From positions 698,878 to 762,877 of the forward strand of contig VWZL01002032.1 of assembly GCA_013396915.1 (NCBI GenBank): a DNA stretch of 64,000 nt, written 5' to 3'. The position numbers and the translations under genes are program-made. Shown here piece by piece: positions 39,201-51,241 of the stretch; position 1 is the first letter of the stretch, and every line of letters begins with the position of its first letter. The notes below the pieces were generated by a model that had not been told where the DNA came from, made no database searches, and saw only the letters and a program-made list of their open reading frames with translations. Origin of the DNA: Stercorarius parasiticus. Lineage: Eukaryota; Chordata; Aves; Charadriiformes; Stercorariidae.

Positions 39201-42108
39201 AACATTCATCTGAGGACTCCTGATATAAGCTTGTGCTCATTTCAGATGTATTGCAGACCCTTTACACTTACTAGTGCTTACTGAGTCACTTCTGACATGG
39301 TGTGGAACTCACCAATACATACTTGCTTTTTTAAGAAATTATATTTCTCTATCATTTGGTCTCCAATTTCTTGCCTGTGACAAAATACCTCTTTTCACTA
39401 AACTCTGAATCCTGTTTCAGTTTTCTTCTCTGAGAAGCTTAAGCACCATTTTTTAAAAGAAACTGGATTTTATTGTATCTCCTGTTTATATTTCTAATTC
39501 CCCTGGGCCTACTGATGTTGATAAACACCCTCTATTTAGGATTATGTACAAATATTTGTGACGATGCTGTTCAGACATTTTACAAGGGAGAGGGAAAGCA
39601 ACATTAAAATTGCTAAATCCTGTTCCTGCACAACTCTAATCCCCTTTCTGCATGACCTACCAAATAGACTGGAGTTTAGGTGATGGCGTTCAGACTGCAC
39701 CCAAGTTGAACTGCTTTTCATATGTTTCATCGAGAAATGCATTTTGTTTCAGTGAAGCAAACGTAGTTCCTTCAGCAATTTTTAAATTGGAGGTTCTGTT
39801 GTACTGCAGGAAGATCTGGGCTCTGTAATAATTTCATATCAGGAAAGGCAGGACCCCAGGAAAAAAAGTGAAGGACCAGGTCCAGATGCCGCACAGGTGT
39901 GCAGCTCGGCACCAGGACAGAACCGGAGGATGCAGCGATCCATCCGCCTTGAGCTTCGCTGCTTTTTTCAGCAAGTTACTTCACTTTGTTACAGTTTCCC
40001 TCTCTGTAAAGACAGAAACAACGGGCCAGCAGTCCTTTGCCAAGCACTTTGAGAGCCTGCCATAGGAAGTACTATGTCAGAGCATGGTCTTATTATTAAT
40101 AATCAATAAATAGCAAGCAATTATTAATGATTTCTTTTACTGCAGTTTAGTATAGTTTAATTATATTTTTAGCTATTAGTAAGTTATTGTTAAAACATTT
40201 GCAAAGAAATTTGTTTATTAAGGTAAGTCAGCATTATCATTTTGTTGTCATCATCAATGTGATTATTATCTGGTGGGCAGCAGTGTGCACTTTCTGTTCA
40301 TCACATCATAGTATTTTTGTATTCTGACACTTTTCTTTACAATGTTAATTTAATTTACACATGGGCAATGGTGTTAAACCTGCACTTAAGGTCTACAGAG
40401 TAGGCACCAATTAAGGGAGTACATTACCACGGTGTTCATTAGTTAGAAAGTTGCTCTCCCAGTAGGTTCTCAAGAAGTAAACAAGGTGGTTAAAAGGAAA
40501 ATATTGGCAAGTATCACACCCCAGTCCCTCGTAAACCTTTATTCTTCTCCAGGAACACAATTTCAGCTTCCCAAAGCACAAGAGAACATGGCAGAGGCTC
40601 GCGCAGTTGCTCTGCTGCTGCAAGCTATCACTCTTATTTTTATAAAAAATATGAACGTTACCATGAGAAGGCTTTTTCTGATTAACATTGATTAACAAGG
40701 GCATTAACCTGTGCCTGGCTGAGAAACAGCGGAGTGGTAAAACGAAAGGAAGTGTTAACTTCTAACTACAACTCTGAGACAAGTATAGTCTCATTGGTGA
40801 AATATTTACTTAAAGTGTACTGTGTTCAGAAATTTATTCTGCAAGGTAGCCCGATTCGCCACTGAAAGTACGTGGTCATCTGTAAGAGACTTTTCAGAAC
40901 AGCTTAAGCAAGGAATCTTTTAACATTAAAAGACTGCAATTTTCAGGATGTGAAAATTACCGTCCATTTTAGAAATAAATGTCATTACAGTTTATTGTAA
41001 GCTAAAAGCGAAACTAGAAGCAAATAACATAGAATAATATTTCCAAGTTTTTCTAAAGAAAAAATTCAACATATTACAGGAAGTCTTATATGTAACCAAA
41101 TATAAAATCCTAATACTCTAGTGCTTCATCTACAAAAATTTTAAAGAACTTTCTAAGGGTGGATAGGCAGCTGTAATTACTTTCCTTTTAAACAGAGAAT
41201 AAAGACTTCAGTCCTTAACCTTTCCAGAACTGGAGCCTTGGACCATAGAGCAGAAAGGAATGTTCTCCTATTATTAAAAAAAATACTTTTTTCTCTGGCA
41301 AAAAAACCCCAGCTTGCAAATGTATTTTGGGGAGTTAACTATGACAGAGATAAAGGCCAAAGTACATAAAAACCCCCATATTTTTACACATTCTAAAATG
41401 TAAAATATTTTGGATATTCAAGGAGTTTTGCAGAATCTGATTTATACAAGTGCTAATTCATAAAACATGTTTGTAACTAAATACCTGGCAGGATCAGTTT
41501 GTAACCAACTTGCAGGATTTGGGGTGGCAAAAGGGAAATACCTAGTTACTAGAGCACTGGGATTTATAAAATGAAACAATAAAATATTTGACATTTATGA
41601 AATTTTCCTTTTCAAAACAGTAGTGCAAAGAGTAATGTTAAATTGTGTGAGCTACACCATTGAGGATGTATAGTAATCACCAGTATTTTTTTCTTCCTGT
41701 AAGAAGCATTAATCTATTAAATTTACTAGTTTGTTTTGTTGGGTAGAGTCTTTGTGATGGTCTAATTATCGTTCACTGAAGACACATAGAAAAGACTTTT
41801 AAAACCCTGTTTCATTTAGAAACTATAAAAAAAATTTCTGTATGATATGGAGGAGACACGGGATTCTCAGCTGCTGTCCAAAGCTGCAATTCCTCCCGTC
41901 CTCTGGGTTTAACAACGTCCTGAATGGAGATCCTTCAGTGAAGTGTTTCATCCAGCCGACGCGAGGCAGACTCACCAAGACGCCAGCTACAAATCAAAAG
42001 CGACGTCTTTATGCTCTTGCTTCTCCCCACCTTCTTCCACCACTGGAACAGGGAAGGGTTGGGAATTCTTCCAGTGGGGAAAGCGTCTTTTATTCATGAG
42101 AAATCTTT

Positions 42109-42123
42109 TGTGTGTGTGTGTGT
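42109..42123 (+). repeat. Short TG dinucleotide repeat
   Basis: About seven TG units. Simple repeat. Confidence 0.9.
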
Positions 42124-42532
42124 GAAAAATGCCACATTCTGAACATTTTGCAGTTTTCCAAATAGATGCATCGGTCTGGCGGTGTCCTTGGGAGACTCCT
42201 CTCCTGCAAGGGCCAAGCAGTGGAGGGCAGTCGGGGACCAGGAGCCTTGCCAGGGAGAGTCAAACCACAGCGCCCTGCTACCACGAGGTGAAACGGTAGC
42301 TTAGTCAGTGGCAGCGAGAGGCAGGAGGGATTTCCCATTGATTTCTCACTTTCTCAATATGAAATAGCAGTTGCCATTGTATTTAGCAAGAAGCTGAGAC
42401 GTGCCAGGTGAGATAAATAGAATTATTTCTGTCTCAGGAACTCCCACATTTCAAAAATTTGTATTTTTCATTCTTGTATTTAGACCATTTTCAAACCAAC
42501 TTTTTCTTCATATTTTTTCCCCGGCCTTTGTT

Positions 42533-42548
42533 CCCCCCCCCCCCCACC
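42533..42548 (+). repeat. Poly-C run
   Basis: Thirteen Cs followed by ACC within a pyrimidine-rich stretch. Confidence 0.9.
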
Positions 42549-45289
42549 TTCATTTTGACAGTATTGCTGAAGTCTGACAGAGGTAGGAAGCATATTATTT
42601 TAGTTTTGGTCGTATCTGCTTTTCAAACTCAATTTGTGTCCCTGAGTTTCAGAGGATATTCACCCTCATAACTCCGATTGATCTTTAACAGCCATTCTGC
42701 GTTCTCTTCACCTCCAAAGACCAGATATTAAAGCCTTTCCGATATTCAGAATGCACGTACAAAAACACAGTGGAAGAACTTCATGAAGGCCGCTTGTGCG
42801 ATGTCCCGCTGGTGTGAAAGGCGGGGGGCAGTGCTGTTCCTGCAAACAGATTTGACTCAAGACAGTGCCTGCGAGAGGTGGACAAGGAAGCAAACAGCAC
42901 TTGCCAAGCAGTAGTCCAGTGGCATGCACCATGGCTAGAAGGCACTTGTGGCAACCGCAGTGATGCACACAAGGCGAGACAGTCCTTGCACAACAAAACA
43001 CTGTTTCACACGGTTTTTTGCATCCTACATCACCTTGCCTCCTCCCACTCTTCCTCCTTCCTTTGGACATGCGAGTGATGATTTTCTCGTGCTGTTCCTG
43101 GATCTTCCCCTCGCTGCACCCAACACTCTCAGCTTCAGTCTCCCTCCCTTGGCTCCCCCCCACGTCCTTCATCCCGGTCTCCCTGACTAGGAAGCTCCGA
43201 TGAGCTCCCATCCTCACTGCTACCTGCTGCTGGCTCCCCAAGCTTCAGCTCTCCGAGACGCTCATCACCACATCCCTACCCAGCTACTCACACCTCTCTT
43301 TTTTTTTTTCCCCGCAGCTCACCTTTCCTGTATCTGTCCCATGAACCTTCCTTTCTCCTCCCTCCCCTGTGAAACCTGCCATAACTAGCTCCTTCCCCAG
43401 TCTGTCCCTTTTCCCTCGTGGCTTTGAGACGGACCACTCCTTCCACTCCCACTTGTTTCCAGTGAAAAGAGCACTGGGAGCAGGGAGATGTGTCAACTTT
43501 TGTTCCGGCCCAGAGCAGCCAGGAACGCTCACTATAAAGAAGGACATTTCTTACTCTGCTCCAAATTGCCAGATCTTTATTTATGGATATAGGTAAATTA
43601 TGGGTTTTCCATTAGTCTTATTCTTGGGAACTACTGAACCATTTTGGCTTGAATTTTCAAATGGATACATTCTGCCAGCTGGCATGGAAGACTTCGCTCC
43701 TCCTGTAAATAAAGTCAAAGCATCACGTTGCATTACAGGCAATGATACTAGTGCTACAGACACATATATAAACTGAACTCCCCAACCAGTCAAGAATTTC
43801 TTAGGAAAACCTCAGAGGGAACATTTTTGGAGAAGTACAACCTCTCCTTTGACTTTCAGGCCAGGAAGCCACTGTAAAGAACTATATTAGAAGCATTTGA
43901 AAGCAGACTGCTTCAGAATAAAAAAGCTGTCGTGAAAAATTGTTATCCTAACAGCGGGGATTTTGGATCTGTCACTTGCTGGCGCAGGCATTGCTATGCG
44001 TCTCCTTCAGGAGACTGAACGGAAGCTTACCTACCTTGATTCGAAAACCAGCTGGGCAGCAGTCCTCGGGCACTTCATCAGCCCTTCCTCCTGCTCCAGC
44101 TTCCCTTCTTCCCTCTACATCACAGGCAGATTTCCAAGGGCAACTAGCTCCTCTTGTTTCTATCCTGAAGCTCATCCACAAGTCAGGAGAAGTTTATAAA
44201 GCCTTACAGTTAAGAATGATCACCAGAGAATTATTCTGTGCAGCTCTGAGCCCATGACATTATTTTCTGTTTAGGTCATTAGTCTAAATCAGTCTCTGTT
44301 TACTGGTTGCTTTTTCAAATATTTATTCTTTTTTTGATTCCTGTGCTCTCCGTGGCCTGCTGGCTTGAACTGTTGAGATTAATAGTTGCTAATAGTAAGA
44401 AAGGGAAGTAATCTTCAATCATATTTTTAGCCACTTGAATCAATCCATTTTAGCTCCGTGACTTTGTGAGAAGCATCTCTAATACTCTCTGTCCCCACCT
44501 CCTTCCGCAAACCCTCAGGCAGCTAAATGTCATCAATACATGCTCAGATTTGGATCCCTAAATGTTATATGAGCCACACTACTACTCCATTCCTGCCGGA
44601 GCCTCCCCAGCACTGTTGTCTATGCTCTGTTCAGCTGTTCCCAAGCCATATTCTCAAAGGCCGCCGGACCCAGCTAATGGTGGCACGCGCTAAAGGGACA
44701 CCATAGAAGTATTATTCTAAATGTTTCTAATAGTAAACAATATCAAAATGATTAGACATTGGTATTAGTGTGATAATCTCAGCACTAGTCTAGCACTTTT
44801 CTGCACAGCCTGGCTTGGACCAATCTCCAAGGAAAGCTATAAAGGACTTCTACGCCGTAACCTGCAGGATTCCTTCATCTACGTTGATGGCCATAGGACT
44901 TCTGGTATAAAAATGACTGCAGTCTGCTTCACAGACATCCGCACCGGCACCTGTCTGGTTTGTCTGCTGCCATCGTTTTACCCTTGTATTACTCCTTCTT
45001 GCAGCTCCACCTCCCCTGTCACGAACCAGCAGTACACATCTGTCCCCTTGTGGCCACACGCCCGACATAGGCTTGCGATTTCATAGGATCCCTTTAGATT
45101 GACCAAAACCTTTCTGCTCTTTCTCCTCCCCACACAAGCGCAAACCTGCTGCTCCAGCAGCTCCAGAAAACCACCTAAAAGGGGCATGAAGCGTCTTCAC
45201 ATGTCCACAGCAGCCTAGAAGTAGGCTTACACAAGAAAGTGAACTGGATCTTGGTGTCTGCTGAACTCCACAGCACTGCAAAGGTCCCA

Positions 45290-46350
45290 TCGCAGCCTGG
45301 CTAGAGGTGAGGTGCACAGCGCCGGAGGAGGCTGAGGGACGGAAAGTGGCAGCTGAGGAAAAGCGTGGACAGATTTCTCCGGCAGCCCAAGGCCACCGGG
45401 CTGACACTGGGGCTCCCTGCAGGGGACAGGCTTGAAACCTCGCTGGATGGAGAACAGGGCTGGCCACTGACGTTTCGCTGCAGATAAGTGATCTGTGAAA
45501 GATCAAAGATATTGTTAATGATAGAAAATGCAATGGAGCACGTGGAGGAGAAAAAACAACAAATGATTTCAAAGAAAAGTCTGAGAGTTGCCTGCCAGTG
45601 CTGTATTTCTGCTTATCCTTTGGGATGCCCTTTGGGTTAATTGTGAGTCTCTGACCACCCCTAAGGGCAAGAAGCCAGCCGGAGCGGCTGCCCATATCAA
45701 TTTATACTGCTACTTTATAACTTACAGTGCACATTTTTCCACTTTTACTGCAGTACGGGGGATACACACAAGAAATGCTTTGAAATACTTGTCATAGTGT
45801 TTCTTAGTTCTTCACTGTGCCAGCCTGAGCGCAGGGGGAGCCTGGCCATCACTCAAAGGGCAGGTTGCAGACTGCGGACTCCAGGCTGTTGGGGCCAGAG
45901 GTGGCTCTTCGATCTGCCCAGATTCACAGCCCTGTCTTGCCAGACTGTCCTTAACACCCCACCGCAGCCCACGGAGCCGCTGTGGCCCTGCTCTCCCTCA
46001 CAGGACGAAAACGCAACCAGAAGGGAAAAGGGCTGAGTCAGCTCCGCTGGCGTGCTGCTGCCTTCGCAGCAACACCGGGGAAGGTCTTCCAGCATCCCGC
46101 GGCCACCGCCAGCTGTTTGTGTTTTAACCAGAGCTCCCAGCCCACGGCGTCCCAGCTGGCCAAGGTCACGGCTGAGCCTGGAAGGGACTTGGCAGCCGAT
46201 GGGGGGACAGACGGCAGGCACCAGCGTGAGCGCAGCCGGAGGGGCCGCCTTGGCGGTGGGCTCTGCTGCCCGCAGGGCGGCTGCAGGGCAGGGGCAGGGA
46301 CTGGCAGCAGCAATTGCCCCCAGCAGGCAGCATCCCCATTTTGGAAGGGG
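45290..46350. other. GC-rich block upstream of the CR1 element
   Basis: The window's largest GC-rich segment, densest at 45960-46330, with many CAG/CTG and scattered CpG. Long open frames on both strands (for example minus 45081-45695 and plus 45982-46371) follow from the composition and match no family I know. It could be a regulatory CpG-rich element or an old decayed insertion. Confidence 0.4.
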
Positions 46351-46618
46351 AAACTGAGCTTGTTCTTTTGAAACGAGTTCAGGGCTCTTAATCAGCGCGC
46401 TAAATAGCGTTTCTCACTACTAAGGTGTGGTAAGAAGAATATTTTGTAGATCAAGGTTCTTCTTTTCGGATTAAATTACATTCAATGGCCCGTTTAAAAA
46501 TAATATGAATAGAAAATTGAATGTTTGGCTTATGACCAAGCACACATGTTCCCCACCCAACACACTAACATTACATTTAAAAAAAAAAAAAAAAAGCCCA
46601 AATCATCATCTTTTAAAC

Positions 46619-47036
46619 ACAGAATCATAGACTAGTTTGGGTTGGAAGGGACCTTTAAAGGTCATCTAGTCCCACCCCCCCTGCAATAAGCAGTGACATC
46701 TTCAACTACATCAGGTTGCTCAGAGCCCCGTCCAACCTGACCTTGAATGTCTCCAGGGATGGGGCATCTGCCACCTCTCTGGGCAACCTGTGTCAGTGTC
46801 TCACCACCCTCATTGTAAAAAATTTCTTCCTTATATCTAGTCTGAATGTACCCTCTTTTGGTTTAAAACCATTACCCCTTGTCCTATCCCTACAGGCCCT
46901 ACTAAAAAGTCTGTGCCCATCTTTCCTGTAGGCCCCCTTTAGGCACTGGAAGGCTGCTATAAGGTCTCCCTGGAGCCTTCTCTTCTCCAGACTGAACCAC
47001 CCCATCTCTCTCAGCCTGTTCCCATAGGAGAGGTGC
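46619..47036 (-). mobile_element. CR1 LINE, 3' end, 5'-truncated
   Basis: Reading along the plus strand, the block starts with AGAATCATAGA, continues GGGTTGGAAGGGACCT, then TCATCTAGTCCCACC, CCAGGGATGGGGCATCTGCC, CTCTCTGGGCAACCTG, ATTACCCCTTGTCCTATC, GAAGGCTGCTATAAGGTCTC and AGCCTTCTCTTCTCCAGACTG, and ends near AGGAGAGGTGCTCCA. This is the reverse complement of the conserved 3' region of avian CR1, so the element lies on the minus strand with its 3' end at about 46619. Only about 420 bp is present, the usual heavy 5' truncation. It is moderately diverged and carries no open reading frame of its own. Confidence 0.95.
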
Positions 47037-50000
47037 TCCACATCATACATATCCAGGGGGCTGATCCTGTTCATCTCCCAGCCTGGATAGATTTCCTGAT
47101 CTCCAGTCCCATCCGCAGCATTACCAAAAGCCATCTGACAGTTGGTTTCTCTACCTGGGACCGCTTGAAAGGTAACAGTTTGGGCCCCATTTGCTCACAC
47201 TGTAATCTTCTTTTTCTTGTTTCTCCTACTTACCAAAAGTGTAAGTAATCACCAGGAAAAAAACATAAGAAAACATCTCTCAACTGTTTTATTTATTGTC
47301 TTCTGAAAAGAAGTGTTCTTCTTTGTCTCATGGCTCATTAGCTGACACTAAAACTGTCAGAAAAGTTCTCTGTTTTGTTCAAGCAAATTGTCTTGTTTTG
47401 TAGATCCTTTATTTCTGACTCAGTTATTCCTGAGTAATTATGAGAACAGTGTAATAAAGTCATCCTCCTTTCTTCCAGAATTGCCATAGAGGATTCTTAC
47501 TTGTTTTGACAGAAGAACAAAGCAATCTGAAATCTTCCATTCAAAAAGGATTTATGTTTGAATGTTCTTTCCAATTTCTATTCTGGCAAACTATCATTTT
47601 CTCTATTTTCCACATAGATAACTAATTTTGTTTTCTATGCTTCAGTAATATCAGAGATCCCTTTTCGCTAAATTCACAGAGAATTTCACTTCATTTTGTT
47701 TCATTCCTCCCCCTTTCTCTCTTTGATGGTCAAGAGAAATGGTCAGCATCTGTAGCCTTAAAAAATACTTCCATTTCTTATGAAAAAGTTTGGGAGAACA
47801 GAAGATCCAGTAGGTTTTTTTCTCTAGAAATGTGCCTACTCTTTTTTATTTAAATTCTGTTATGACTTGGGTCATCCATATTTCCCCTCCCCTGCACCAT
47901 CATAATGTGCAAAATAATCCAGGAACTGAGCAGCCCTGGGAAAACGCAGGTGACACACACATCGTCCACAGAAAGAAAATGAGGAAAAGCAAGCAAACTG
48001 CTTTACACAGTAATAATACTCTCTAGCGCAAAATAAGTCGAAGACTAATTTAACGCGGTGTTTATGCTTCCTAATTCTAATTCAGCAAAGCATTTTAATG
48101 ATTTTGCTAATGCTTTGAGGAATTGTGGCTCTACTGCATTAAATCCTGTGTTTTGAAGAATGCATTATCAACAATATGCTGTACTGACAAAAATTCCGTT
48201 GCATATATTTTAATACACTTATAATGTCACAACACTCATTTTTCCATGGGCCTTGTGATTTTATTAGTACAATGTTTATGGCATATAAATTATTTCAATT
48301 AAATATCTACAACTGCAACATTTTAATTTGCTGAACTTCTCCTTTTTTAACAGCGCCAATCCAAAATAATGAAGTTGTCTTCATTGGAGTTGGTTCAGCT
48401 GTTACATGGAGGAAAAAAATCTAGCCCTCTAACTGTACCATTCTGTGATTTCACACATATTACTTTTTTTTAATACGTATTCTGTTGATAAATCAAGAAT
48501 CCTTTACCACAATAAAAGAGTAATTACGAAGAGACAGCACATTCTTAATCCCATACCTTTTATTAATACGAACAAACAAAGTAAAAATAATCTCCTGAAA
48601 GAGGGGTGTCCGCTGACACAAGCCTTAATGCACACTTTCAGATTTCTATCGATCAGATCTGTCTTGTGTTGAATACATCTTGGTTTAAAAAATAAGAAAA
48701 TATTTGAAACAAATGTTGAAAACATTCATAAGCCTGTTTTAGTTTTTTTTTTTTTCCAAAAGGAAGACTAAGTTCAATGTTGTATAAAACAAACCTTAAA
48801 GAAAGATTGCAAGTCAGTTTAAACTTTGTTCAGGAGTTAATTAAATTACATGGGTCAAAAATCACCTGAACTTTGTTCATGTCAAATTACTTCTTTACTT
48901 TTTTTTTTTTTTTTTCAGTATTTGCTTTGGCTAAGTGAATAAAGATGTCGGTACTCTTCCAAAAGTAAAGCAAATACAGGGAATATTAATAGTCAGCTAA
49001 CAGGCCATATTCCTTGATGAACATTAGCATTAATATTTCAAAAAACACAGATCCGCTGTGTAAAAAAGAAAAAAAAACAGAAAACTGAGGCATTAGAAAA
49101 CCCTTATTCTACTTTCTGTTGGCTTAATAGGCAAGACGGTAACCAAGCTTTGCTACCAACTCCGTGTGAAGACCTGCCTCCTCTGAAGTAATTCAGAGAA
49201 CTTCGCTGGTGGCTTCTGTAGGGCTGGAACCTCACTGCTGGTGCCACGGCTGGTCACGGGGTGGCAGGACACAGGACTGCTGAGCACGGCGGGAGATTTT
49301 CAGTCTCCTGGGTGACATTAGGAAATCACCTCACAACCATAAAATATGGCCAAATATGCATACTTACTTTATGACTGGCAGCCTCAGAGACTATTTCTTA
49401 AAGTTATGAATGTATCATGTGGGCTGAGCGGACCTACTTTTTTAATGCAGTTTTTTAACTTTCAAAATATGGTAAAATAAGCTTTGTATAATATTTATTA
49501 ACGTGGATGAAGAAAATGGGTTTTGTTGTTTAGTAATACCTCAAGCAGAAGTGCCTACAGAATGAGCAAAACACAAGCTGAAACTACTTGTATTCTCTCA
49601 CAAAGAATTAGAAAATTATGACATTCCCAACCAACATATCATTACTAAAAATATTTGCATTGCAATCTTTTACTTTACTTTGAAATTGTGGTGCTTTCCA
49701 AAGTTTAAGTCTATATAACTTAATATTAACTTTTTTTCCTTTATTCCATTCACTTTACTCAAAAAAAAAAGTTACATTATAAAACAAGAAAGGAAATTTT
49801 TTTTAATCTAGGTAGCCACAGGAGCATAAGAATATATGATTTACCATATCTCCTCAAATGACTGATTTTGCAAAAGCTTGGGTGTTTTTTGGGTTTTTTT
49901 ACTAACAGGTCACTGAGAAATGCTTCTTCATAGGCAAGTGAAATAAAAGCAATCTATAATGCTTTGAGTCCCTAGCCAGATACCAAAATTACCACAGTTA

Positions 50001-50619
50001 CTTGAAAAAGTCTCATTTTTCTTAAAGTAATGTGCTCAGTTTTAGTGAGTGGGTTATCGTTTGCTGAGATACTTTAGGAAGTTCACAACGGTCAGAAATA
50101 AACAGGTAAGCCTCACAGAATCGTGTTTGAGTGTGCCATTAAAACAGTTTTATTGTTCAAATTTCTTTAAAAAAAATCATGAAGTTTAACAACATTCAGA
50201 AAGGTTAATAGACAAGCAGATTTTGTGATTAAGAGGTGATTTTGGACACCTCATCGTTGCTTTTCTGAAAATAAAAACTTCAGTAATTCAACTATTTTCT
50301 GTAGCAGATAAGCATTTTAAAGTAACTTGTTATTAACTCAGATGTGCCTGTCATTTGGCCTATGGATTAATTGCCCAAAGAATACAGGAGCTAGAAGAAA
50401 AATTTTCAAGGCATCACGACCAACGGCTGGAGCCTGTGAAAGAGCCTTTGCTGAAAAAGCATAACATTTGGCACAAGAGCAGACTAAGGAAAACAACAGA
50501 AGAAAAAAAAAAATCCCTTGTTTCAAAATTGTGATAGTCCTCTAACTTTCAGCTAACTCTCTTGAAGCTCAAGTCCTCATGTGTAAAAATGCAGAGCGGT
50601 CCATTTTGCAAGTGGAACA
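47037..50619. other. Non-coding stretch downstream of CCDC170
   Basis: AT-rich sequence with T runs near 48739-48755 and 48900-48916. Nothing beyond the distal poly(A) signal was recognised. Confidence 0.7.
50148..50153 (-). terminator. Alternative distal polyadenylation signal
   Basis: A second minus-strand AATAAA about 890 nt after the CCDC170 stop. It could produce a longer 3' UTR isoform. The only evidence is the hexamer and its position. Confidence 0.25.
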
Positions 50620-51040
50620 GCAGCAGGACAACCCCCACTTTATTTCATCCCTGTCACCCAGAGGCACAGCACAAGGAATGTCACTGAAGCTGACACTCAT
50701 TACCAAGTACTTCCCAAGACTGTGAACTGACCTCTGGTGGCCCATGCCTTCAGTGCCTCTGCAATGAAAATGAAGGGCTATACGTTGTTCACATATTGCC
50801 TATCATTTTCATACCAGAAGTACTACGCTGCCCGGGGATTTTCTGTTTGCTGTCTCTAGGCTGCTGGCTTTACTCTATCCATTCGGCTCAGTCTCCCTAC
50901 TGAAACACTAAAAATCAGCCCAAGATGGTATCTGCAGAGCAGGGAACAGAAATAAATATCTGTTTTCTATGCACGTCTAGCAGGTAGGGGAGCACTAAAA
51001 AAAATTTTACTTTGCTCTGTCTCCTTACAAAATGCGTGTT
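50620..51040 (-). other. CCDC170: Probable CCDC170 3' UTR
   Basis: Non-coding sequence directly after the CCDC170 stop codon, running to about 20 bases past the first minus-strand AATAAA. No other AATAAA or ATTAAA on this strand was seen between the stop and 50644. The length of about 420 nt is an inference; a longer UTR using the AATAAA at 50153-50148 is also possible. Confidence 0.5.
50639..50644 (-). terminator. Candidate CCDC170 polyadenylation signal
   Basis: TTTATT on the plus strand, i.e. AATAAA on the coding strand, about 400 nt after the CCDC170 stop. It is the first canonical signal downstream. Cleavage would be expected 10-30 nt further left. Confidence 0.5.
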
Positions 51041-51241
51041 TCAGTGAAGAAGCTGTATGTTTCTTGGTGAGTGTTCCTCTGGTGCCCTTGTCACATCTTT
51101 GAGGCAGACACAGGGGAAGTAGTGGTGGTGATGAGAGTGAATCAACCCTTCAAGACGTGTAATGATTTCATAGTCAGGAAGAGCCAGGCTGGCAATGTTG
51201 AGGCCCAGCATCCGCGAGACGACCTCTCGGAAGTCTGCCAG
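51041..51241 (-). CDS. CCDC170: CCDC170 terminal coding exon with stop
   Basis: Last coding exon: 66 codons plus TGA at 51043-51041. It follows an acceptor reading TTTGCTCTTGCAG with a good pyrimidine tract. The peptide starts LADFREVVSRMLGLNIASL, continues through ALPDYEIITRLEGLIHSHHHH, and ends SPRNIQLLH. The ADFREVV...MLGLN...LALPDYEII block and the terminal QLLH are, from memory, strongly conserved in CCDC170. The run of four histidines appears slightly longer than the mammalian version. An open frame reading on from the intron side (51337) is intronic upstream of the acceptor. Confidence 0.92.
   Translation of the reverse strand: MADFREVVSRMLGLNIASLALPDYEIITRLEGLIHSHHHHYFPCVCLKDVTRAPEEHSPRNIQLLH

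Larger units (their letters stand above)
36291..45289. other. Non-coding stretch
   Basis: Contains a TAAT-rich part at 40090-40175, the TG and poly-C runs near 42110 and 42533, and a strongly pyrimidine-rich plus strand at about 43020-43470. Open frames at 42708-43241 and nearby follow from that skew. No gene supported. Confidence 0.65.

Noticed and set aside
42708..43241. 177-codon minus-strand open frame
   Set aside because: It lies in a strongly pyrimidine-skewed segment with several overlapping frames on both strands. No recognisable domain.
45081..45695. 204-codon minus-strand open frame
   Set aside because: It lies in GC-rich DNA with overlapping frames on the other strand, is Ser/Pro/Cys-rich and matches no family. 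It is best explained by composition.
46160..46180. Possible oestrogen response element (GGTCACGGCTGAGCC)
   Set aside because: The second half-site departs from TGACC, so only a half-site is present.
46716..47134. Open frames on both strands in 46716-47134
   Set aside because: They fall within the CR1 3' region, which is non-coding in the element or out of frame here.
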